Source of the DNA: Roseovarius sp. | GTDB taxonomy: Bacteria > Pseudomonadota > Alphaproteobacteria > Rhodobacterales > Rhodobacteraceae | Length of the DNA stretch: 5,480 nt | NCBI GenBank assembly: GCA_023260815.1 | Contig: JALQUE010000408.1 | Coordinates: forward strand, 1-5,480 | Reading direction: 5' to 3' | Shown here: positions 1-5,480 of the stretch, one piece after another | Layout of the letters: each line of letters opens with the position of its first letter | Numbering within the stretch: the stretch's first letter is position 1 | The notes under the pieces: generated by a model | The model's input: the letters and a program-made list of their open reading frames with translations, nothing else | What the model was told of the DNA's origin: nothing | The model's database searches: none | Made by a program: the position numbers and the translations under genes

Positions 1-2
1 TT

Positions 3-1555
3 TCGGCCCGCGACACCGGCGACATCCACAGCCAAAGCTATCCGCAAACGCTGGCCCGCGCCGCACAAGCCGCCCATGCGCTGCGCGCCCTCGGGGTGAC
101 GCAAGGCGACCGCGTCGCGACGCTGGCTTGGAACGGTCACCGCCATGTGGAGCTGTATTACGCCATCTCCGGCATGGGCGCTGTGTGCCACACGCTCAAC
201 CCGCGCCTGCCCGCCGATCAACTGGCCTATATCATCCAGCACGCCGAGGACAGCATCCTGTGCGTCGATCCCAGCCTCCTGCCCGTGGCCGAGGCGCTGC
301 GCGATGCGCTGCCCCAAGGGCTGCGCGTGATCGTGCTGACCGATGCGGCGGCGATGCCCGCAACGCCGCTCGATACCCTCTGCTACGAGGCGCTGTTGCA
401 GGACCAGCCCGAGACGATCGACTGGCCCCACCTGCCCGAGGACACCGCCTCGGGGCTGTGCTATACTTCAGGGACAACCGGCCACCCCAAGGGCGCGCTT
501 TATTCGCAGCGCTCCACCGTGCTGCATGCGCTGACCGTGCCGCTGGCGCAGACCTCCAGCTTTGTCGCCGGGCGGCGGATGATGCCCGTGGTGCCGATGT
601 TCCATGTCAACGCCTGGGGTCTGCCCTATACCGCGCCGCTCACGGGGATGACGCTGGTGATGCCCGGCCCGTATCTCGACGGGGCCAGCCTGTGGCGGCT
701 GATGGAAGATCAACACGTCTATTCCTCGTGGGGTGTGCCGACCGTCTGGGCCAACCTTCTGTCCGAGATCACGGCGAAGGGCCGCGCGCCCACGGCCTTC
801 CGCGATCTGATCGTGGGCGGATCGGCCGCCCCGCCCTCGTTGATCGAGGCCTACGAAGGCTACGGCGTCACCGTCTCGCAGGCTTGGGGCATGACGGAAC
901 TTAGCCCCATCGGCACCCACGGCATGATCCCGCCCCCCCTGCAAGGCGTGCCGCTGGACCGGCAAATGCCGATCAAGACCAGCGCGGGCCGCCGCAAATT
1001 CGGGCTGGAGTTCAAGATCGTCGATGATGACGGCACCGCGATGCCCCATGACGGCACCGCCACGGGTGAGCTTTACGTGCGCGGCAATACCGTGATTTCC
1101 GGCTATTTCCACAACGATCAGGCCAGTGCCGCCGCGATGGATGCCCAAGGCTGGTTCGGCACCGGCGATGTCGCCTCGATCACGGCCGAAGGTCAGTTGG
1201 TGATCCGCGACCGGGCCAAGGATCTGGTGAAATCGGGCGGCGAATGGATCAGCTCCATCGATCTTGAAAACGCCGCCACCTCGCACCCTGCGATCCGCGC
1301 CTGTGCCGTGATCGCCGTGCCCCATCCCAAATGGGATGAACGGCCCGTTCTGGTCGTTGTTCCCCAAGGCGATGCGCGCCCGACACTGGCCGAAATTCAC
1401 GCCCATATGTCCCCCCATTGCGCCAAATGGCAGTTGCCCGACGATATCCTTTTCGTCGATGACCTGCCGCTGACCGCCACCGGCAAGATCTCCAAGCTGA
1501 CCCTGCGCCGGCAGTTCGCCGATTACATCCTGCCCGATCTGCGCGTGGGCACCGC

Positions 1556-1559
<4 letters not shown>
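3..1559 (+). CDS. Acyl-CoA ligase (AMP-binding, ANL superfamily), 5' end cut by window edge
   Basis: Cytoplasmic enzyme expected to activate a carboxylic acid with ATP to an acyl-adenylate and then to the CoA thioester. The reading frame is open from base 3, so the GTG at 96 is internal; 518 residues are present, and relatives of about 540 suggest only some 20-30 residues are missing. All core motifs are intact: the P-loop YTSGTTGHPKG (462-494), WGMTELSP (A5, 885-908), GWFGTGDV (A7, 1149-1172), the hinge DRAKDLVKSGGEWIS (A8, 1209-1253), and the C-terminal catalytic Lys of LTATGKIS (Lys codon 1485-1487). The stretch TLAWNGHRHVELYYAISG (120-173) resembles the medium-chain/AlkK and DmdB-like clade. 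The stop overlaps the next start (ATGA, 1556-1559), so it is co-translated with the kinase. Substrate (fatty, branched, aromatic or methylthio acid) cannot be decided from the sequence. Family call is firm. Confidence 0.95.
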
Positions 1560-2571
<1,012 letters not shown>

Positions 2572-2575
<4 letters not shown>

Positions 2576-3015
2576 CCGACACCGACAAAGACCAAGACAC
2601 CGCGTCCGTTTCCCCCGATCTGTTCGAACCGCCCTCGCCGCTGGCCGCCCATCTGGGCATCGCGATGACCGGCTGGCGCAAGGGCTGGGCGCGCGTCGAG
2701 GCGCCCATCGCGCCCGAAATCCTGAATCGTCAGGGCTTGCCGCATGGCGGTCTGCACGCCACGCTTCTGGATACCGCCATGGGCTTTGCAGGCTGCTTGA
2801 CCGGCGATCCGGCGCTGCGGCAGATGGCGCTGACCCTGTCGCTGACGGTCAATTACCTGGGCCAAGCGCAGGGCAGCCGCCTGATCGCCGAGGCCCATGT
2901 CACCGGCGGGGGCCGCAAGACCTACTTCACCGAAGGCACCGTGCGCGACGACAGGGGCACCCTGATCGCCACCGGCACCGGGGTGTTTCGCTATCGTGGC
3001 ACGCCGGGCGCCTGA
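2572..3015 (+). CDS. PaaI-family hotdog-fold acyl-CoA thioesterase
   Basis: A 147-residue single hotdog-domain protein, the usual size for PaaI/YdiI-type thioesterases, which hydrolyse acyl-CoA to free acid and CoA in the cytoplasm, generally as tetramers. The active-site signature is present: Asn52, His58-Gly-Gly60 and Asp67 (NRQGLPHGGLHATLLDTAMG, residues 52-71), with the H-G-G-x6-D spacing of PaaI. The later strands LTVNYLG, HVTGGGRKTYFTEG and ATGTGVFRY complete the fold. The first ~20 residues are polar and Asp/Thr-rich and probably disordered. The ATG at 2572 overlaps the kinase stop (ATGA), with AAAGG at 2557-2561 as a modest ribosome site. Likely job: release CoA from dead-end or excess thioesters made by the co-encoded ligase. 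The actual acyl group is unknown. Confidence 0.92.
2997..3012 (+). promoter_or_regulatory. Possible sigma-54-like -24/-12 element (weak)
   Basis: TGGCACG at 2997-3003 is a full match to the sigma-54 -24 box, and ten bases after its GG comes the required GC (3010-3011). However, the rest of the -12 box reads GCGCC instead of TTGCA, and the site lies inside the last codons of the thioesterase gene. If real, it would start transcription near 3023 and give a leader of about 60 bases for the RAM/transport genes. It may well be a chance match in GC-rich coding sequence. Confidence 0.18.
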
Positions 3016-3070
3016 AAATTCGCCGTTTCCATTCCCCCGGCTTTCGCGTTTAAATACCGCCGGATTCACA

Positions 3071-3076
3071 AGAGGT
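3071..3076 (+). promoter_or_regulatory. Ribosome binding site that fixes the RAM gene start
   Basis: AGAGGT lies six bases before the ATG at 3083. It supports that ATG over the in-frame GTG at 2996, which would overlap the thioesterase gene and add 29 residues with no family resemblance. Confidence 0.7.
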
Positions 3077-3082
3077 CACACA

Positions 3083-3319
3083 ATGCGCCCCGTGTTCGTC
3101 AACATCCGCTGCAAGCCCGGCACCTCCTACCGTGTGGCCGAGGATATCGCCCTGCGCGAAATCCACTCCGAGCTGTATTCCACCTCCGGCCCGTTCGACC
3201 TGCTGCTCAAGCTCTACATCCCCGACGATCAGGACACGGGCAAATACATCAACGATCACCTGCTCGATATCGACGGGATCGAACGCACCGAAACCACGCT
3301 GACCTTCAAGGCGTTCTGA
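3083..3319 (+). CDS. Stand-alone Lrp/AsnC ligand-binding (RAM) domain protein
   Basis: A 78-residue protein that is essentially one RAM (regulation of amino acid metabolism) domain, the C-terminal effector and oligomerisation module of Lrp/AsnC regulators. The order fits the beta-alpha-beta-beta-alpha-beta fold: strand VFVNIRCK (4-11), a helix around SYRVAEDIALRE (15-26), strand ELYSTSG, strand FDLLLKLYIPD, a helix around TGKYINDHLLDI, and a final strand TETTLTFKAF. The usual Lrp helix-turn-helix half (about 60 residues) is absent, and nothing upstream in this frame encodes one, so it cannot bind DNA in the Lrp manner. Stand-alone RAM proteins are known (for example from Thermus) and form ring-like oligomers that bind small molecules. 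Here it could sense the transported or activated compound, or pair with a full-length Lrp elsewhere. It sits 34 bases before the binding-protein gene and is probably cotranscribed with it. Confidence 0.85.
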   Translation: MRPVFVNIRCKPGTSYRVAEDIALREIHSELYSTSGPFDLLLKLYIPDDQDTGKYINDHLLDIDGIERTETTLTFKAF

Positions 3320-3337
3320 CCAATAATAACAACCTCC

Positions 3338-3346
3338 AAGGGAGAG
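3338..3346 (+). promoter_or_regulatory. Strong ribosome binding site of the binding-protein gene
   Basis: AAGGGAGAG stands seven bases before ATG 3354, after an A-rich, presumably unstructured stretch (3321-3332). It is the strongest ribosome site in the window together with the one before 5469, in line with high-level synthesis of a periplasmic binding protein. Confidence 0.75.
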
Positions 3347-3353
3347 ACGATCG

Positions 3354-4496
3354 ATGACACTCAAATCACTCGTGGCCGCCGCCTGCATGGGCCTCATGGC
3401 CACAGGCGCGATGGCCCAGGACGACAAGATCAAGGTCGGCATGATCACCACCCTGTCAGGCGGTGGCGCCGGGCTTGGCATCGACACCCGCGACGGCTTC
3501 ATGCTGGCGATGAAAATGGCCGGCGACGCGGCCCCCGAGGTGGTGATCGAAGACGATCAGCGCAAGCCAGACATCGCGGTGCAGCTGGCCGACAAGATGA
3601 TCCAATCCGACAAGGTCGACGTGCTGACCGGCATCGTGTGGTCCAACCTCGCCATGGCCGTGGTGCCCGCCGCCACCGCACAGGGCAAGTTCTACCTGTC
3701 CACCAATGCCGCCCCTTCGGCGCTTGCAGGCAAGGGCTGCCATCCCAATTACTTCTCGGTCTCCTACCAGAACGACAACCTGCACGAGGCCGCGGGCGCC
3801 TATGTGAAGACCGCAGGCTACACCAACCCCTTCATCCTCGCCCCCAACTACCCGGCGGGCCAAGACAGCCTCACCGGCTTCAAGCGCCTCTATGACGGTG
3901 AACTGGCAGGCGAGGTCTATACCCAGCTTGGCCAAACCGACTACGCCGCCGAAATCGCCCAGATCCGGGCCTCGGGTGCCGATAGCGTGTTCTTCTTCCT
4001 GCCCGGCGGCATGGGGATTTCCTTCCTCAAGCAATATGCCGAAAGCGGTCTCGACATCCCCGTGGTCGGCCCCGCCTTCAGCTTCGATCAGGGCATCTTG
4101 CAAGCCGTCGGCGACGCCGCCCTCGGCGTGATCAACACAAGCCAGTGGAACAAGGATATCGACAACGCCGCCAACGCCGCCTTCGTCGCGGGGTTCCAGG
4201 CCGAATACGGCCGCCTGCCCTCGCTTTACGCGGCGCAAGGCTATGACACCGCCAACCTGCTGCTGTCGGCGCTGGCCGGCGCCGACATCTCGGATGCCGA
4301 GGCGTTCCGCGCGGCCCTCAAAGCCGCCGAGTTCGACAGCGTCCGTGGCGATTTCTCGTTTTCCGCCAACAACCACCCGGTGCAGGACATCTACGTGCGC
4401 GAAGTGATCAAGGAGGGCGACGTCTACACCAACAAGATTGTCGGTGTCGCCCTCGAAGACCACTCCAACGTCTACGTGGACGCGTGCAAGATGTAA
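3354..4496 (+). CDS. ABC transporter periplasmic substrate-binding protein (LivJ-type, Peripla_BP_6)
   Basis: A 380-residue type I periplasmic binding protein that should capture the substrate and deliver it to the permeases encoded next. A Sec signal peptide is clear: Lys4, a hydrophobic core to about residue 18, and an AMA|QD signal peptidase I site after Ala21. The mature part starts with the family strand KIKVGMITTLSGGGAGLG (25-42) and continues through typical blocks: VWSNLAMAVVPA, APNYPAGQDSLTGFKRLY, FFFLPGGMGISFLKQYAESG and YGRLPSLYAAQGYDTANLL. Two mature cysteines, Cys129 (KGCHPNYF) and Cys378 (third from the end), may form a disulfide. It resembles the subgroup of LivJ homologues often found beside aromatic or organic-acid catabolic genes, so a carboxylate ligand is more likely here than leucine (inference from the neighbouring CoA ligase). 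Stop TAA is followed at once by a strong hairpin. Confidence 0.95.
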   Translation: MTLKSLVAAACMGLMATGAMAQDDKIKVGMITTLSGGGAGLGIDTRDGFMLAMKMAGDAAPEVVIEDDQRKPDIAVQLADKMIQSDKVDVLTGIVWSNLAMAVVPAATAQGKFYLSTNAAPSALAGKGCHPNYFSVSYQNDNLHEAAGAYVKTAGYTNPFILAPNYPAGQDSLTGFKRLYDGELAGEVYTQLGQTDYAAEIAQIRASGADSVFFFLPGGMGISFLKQYAESGLDIPVVGPAFSFDQGILQAVGDAALGVINTSQWNKDIDNAANAAFVAGFQAEYGRLPSLYAAQGYDTANLLLSALAGADISDAEAFRAALKAAEFDSVRGDFSFSANNHPVQDIYVREVIKEGDVYTNKIVGVALEDHSNVYVDACKM

Positions 4497-4503
4497 CCTC
4501 TTT

Positions 4504-4530
4504 CGGGCGGGTGCCCCCGGTGCCCGCCCG
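4504..4530 (+). terminator. GC-rich hairpin after the binding-protein gene
   Basis: CGGGCGGG (4504-4511) pairs perfectly with CCCGCCCG (4523-4530). The stem can extend by two G.U pairs and two G-C pairs to a three-base CCC loop, giving about 12 base pairs. It begins eight bases after the TAA stop of the binding-protein gene and has no T-run directly behind it. It likely protects the 3' end of the binding-protein message and, with the next hairpin, reduces read-through into the permease genes. Confidence 0.7.
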
Positions 4531-4531
4531 C

Positions 4532-4550
4532 AACCGGAGCCCGGTTTTTT
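4532..4550 (+). terminator. Terminator-like hairpin with T-run, overlapping the permease ribosome site
   Basis: AACCGG (4532-4537) pairs with CCGGTT (4541-4546) over an AGC loop, and the run of six T ends at 4550. This is the shape of a short intrinsic terminator lying inside the operon, directly before the permease start at 4552. Because the permease genes must still be expressed, partial termination (attenuation) is the natural reading. The stem is only six pairs, so efficiency is uncertain. The GGAG at 4536-4539 is half in the stem and half in the loop. Confidence 0.6.
4536..4539 (+). promoter_or_regulatory. Only visible Shine-Dalgarno for the permease gene, inside a hairpin
   Basis: GGAG is the only ribosome-binding-like motif before GTG 4552. 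Its spacing of 12 bases is longer than usual. The two G are paired in the terminator-like stem and the A and G lie in its loop. This weak, buried site together with a GTG start predicts low translation of the permease relative to the binding protein. Confidence 0.5.
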
Positions 4551-4551
4551 C

Positions 4552-5472
4552 GTGACAACGCTGCTTTTCATCGAACAGGTCCTGAACGGGCTTCAGTTCG
4601 GGGTCATGTTGTTTCTCATGGCCGCGGGGCTGACGCTCGTGTTCGGGGTCATGGGGCTGATCAATCTGGCGCATGGCTCGCTCTACATGATCGGCGCCTT
4701 CGCCGCCGCCGCCGTGGCCGGCGCGACCGGCTCTTTCGTGCTGGCGCTGGTGGCGGCGCTGACGGCGGCGGCGGCGGCGGGGGCGCTGGTCGAACTTCTG
4801 GTGATGCGCAGACTTTACGACCGCGACCACCTCGATCAGGTGCTCGCCACCTTCGCGCTGATCCTGATCTTTTCGGAAACAACCCGCTGGGTCTTCGGAT
4901 CGTTCCCGCTGTTTCTCGACATTCCAGACTGGCTGTCAGGCCCGGTCACCCTGCCTGGCGGGATCGAGTATTCGCTCTACCGTCTGGCGATCATCGGGAT
5001 GGGCCTTGCGGTCGCGGCGGCGCTGTTCTGGCTGATCTCGCGCACCCGGCTGGGCATCCGCATCCGCGCCGGCGAATCGGATCGCGAGATGATCGCGGCC
5101 CTCGGCATCGACATTTCGCGGCTTTATACGATCGTGTTCGCCCTCGGCGCGGCCCTGGCCGGGCTGGCGGGCGCGATGGTCGGCGCGATCCAGTCGGTGC
5201 AGGTCGGCATGGGCGAGCCGGTGCTGATCCTCGCCTTCGTGGTCATCGTGATCGGCGGCATCGGCTCCATTCGCGGCGCGCTGGTGGGTGCGCTGCTGGT
5301 CGGGCTGACCGACACGCTGGGCGGCCTGCTGCTGCCAGAACTCTTCAAGCTGTTCATGGACACGTCCTCGGCCTCCTCCACCGGATCGGCGCTGGCATCG
5401 ATGCTGATCTATATCCTGATGGCCGGTGTCCTCATCTGGCGCCCCCGCGGCCTGTTCGGAGGGACGGCATGA
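4552..5472 (+). CDS. Branched-chain-amino-acid-type ABC transporter permease, LivH family
   Basis: A 306-residue inner-membrane protein, normal size for LivH permeases, which form the translocation path with a LivM-type partner and two ATPases. GTG 4552 is chosen because it gives the standard LivH N-terminus (TTLLFIEQVLNGLQFGVM); the longer in-frame extension to 4438 lies inside the binding-protein gene and has no family character. Hydrophobic segments appear near residues 10-33, 36-57, 60-84, 95-115, 142-163, 191-214, 222-262 (two spans) and 279-299. The family signature GLTLVFGVMGLINLAHGSLY spans about 26-45. The cytoplasmic EAA-like loop that contacts the ATPase is at about 164-190 (RTRLGIRIRAGESDREMIAALGID). 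An Ala-rich stretch (70-77) is encoded by a GCG run. The stop overlaps the next ATG (ATGA, 5469-5472), with GGAGGG five bases ahead of it. Confidence 0.93.
   Translation: MTTLLFIEQVLNGLQFGVMLFLMAAGLTLVFGVMGLINLAHGSLYMIGAFAAAAVAGATGSFVLALVAALTAAAAAGALVELLVMRRLYDRDHLDQVLATFALILIFSETTRWVFGSFPLFLDIPDWLSGPVTLPGGIEYSLYRLAIIGMGLAVAAALFWLISRTRLGIRIRAGESDREMIAALGIDISRLYTIVFALGAALAGLAGAMVGAIQSVQVGMGEPVLILAFVVIVIGGIGSIRGALVGALLVGLTDTLGGLLLPELFKLFMDTSSASSTGSALASMLIYILMAGVLIWRPRGLFGGTA
5458..5463 (+). promoter_or_regulatory. Ribosome binding site of the next gene
   Basis: GGAGGG lies within the last codons of the permease gene, five bases before ATG 5469. It supports that ATG as a true start even though only four codons are visible. 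Confidence 0.65.
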
Positions 5473-5480
5473 CGACGCCC
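5469..5480 (+). CDS. Start of the next gene, presumably the LivM-type permease (cut by window edge)
   Basis: ATG ACG ACG CCC begins four bases inside the permease stop codon (ATGA overlap) behind a good ribosome site. Only Met-Thr-Thr-Pro is seen, so the product is not identifiable from sequence. LivM is proposed only from the usual order of such transporter operons. Confidence 0.5.

Noticed and set aside
96..98. GTG as start of the acyl-CoA ligase
   Set aside because: The frame stays open to the window edge, and the upstream residues (YPQTLARAAQAAHALRALGV) match the conserved N-terminal region of the family, so the true start is off the window.
468..1418. Open frame of 316 codons on the minus strand within the ligase gene
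   Set aside because: Same shadow effect; no family resemblance and the plus strand carries conserved ligase motifs throughout.
2996..3082. N-terminal extension of the RAM protein from GTG 2996
   Set aside because: It would overlap the thioesterase gene, has no Lrp helix-turn-helix likeness, and ATG 3083 has a proper ribosome site.
3378..3386. Possible lipoprotein cysteine (Cys11) in the binding-protein signal peptide
   Set aside because: It lies too early in the hydrophobic core, lacks the Leu/Val at -3 of a lipobox, and a good AMA|QD signal peptidase I site follows.
3456..4571. Open frame of 371 codons on the minus strand, opposite the binding-protein gene
   Set aside because: Composition is Gly/Val/His-rich without a domain; it overlaps the terminator-like hairpins and mirrors the true gene's codon pattern.
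4765..4779. Five GCG repeats in the permease gene as a phase-variation tract
   Set aside because: A trinucleotide repeat coding for alanine within a membrane segment keeps the frame when it slips, so it is better explained by composition.

Overview
The window is a compact, single-strand gene cluster from a GC-rich bacterium. The very high G/C third positions, the -ATGA- start/stop overlaps and the style of the proteins (an acyl-CoA ligase of the AlkK/DmdB-like clade, a LivJ-type binding protein ending in Cys-Lys-Met) suggest an alphaproteobacterium, most likely of the Rhodobacterales. This placement is inferred from protein style, not from a marker gene. Coding density is near complete, and no RNA gene, insertion sequence, CRISPR array or phage feature is seen.

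Layout, all on the + strand: (1) an acyl-CoA ligase cut by the left edge (3-1559); (2) an aminoglycoside-phosphotransferase-fold kinase of the ACAD10/11-N-terminal/LvaA-like type (1556-2575); (3) a PaaI-type hotdog thioesterase (2572-3015); (4) a 67-base gap, then a 78-residue stand-alone Lrp/AsnC ligand-binding (RAM) domain without a DNA-binding part (3083-3319); (5) a periplasmic branched-chain-amino-acid-type ABC substrate-binding protein (3354-4496); (6) a 55-base gap packed with two hairpins and a T-run; (7) a LivH-type permease (4552-5472); (8) the first four codons of the next gene, presumably the LivM-type permease (5469 onward). Genes 1-2, 2-3 and 7-8 overlap by four bases (ATGA), which implies translational coupling.

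Together the genes read as an uptake-and-activation module for an organic acid. A binding protein and permeases import the substrate, the ligase makes the CoA thioester, the kinase could phosphorylate a hydroxyl on the acyl-CoA (as in levulinate/4-hydroxyacid catabolism), and the thioesterase could release stalled acyl-CoA. The substrate cannot be read from the sequence. The most notable points are the kinase embedded in an acyl-CoA operon, the RAM domain at the junction of catabolic and transport genes, and the terminator-like tandem hairpin between binding protein and permease, which also buries the permease's only visible Shine-Dalgarno sequence.
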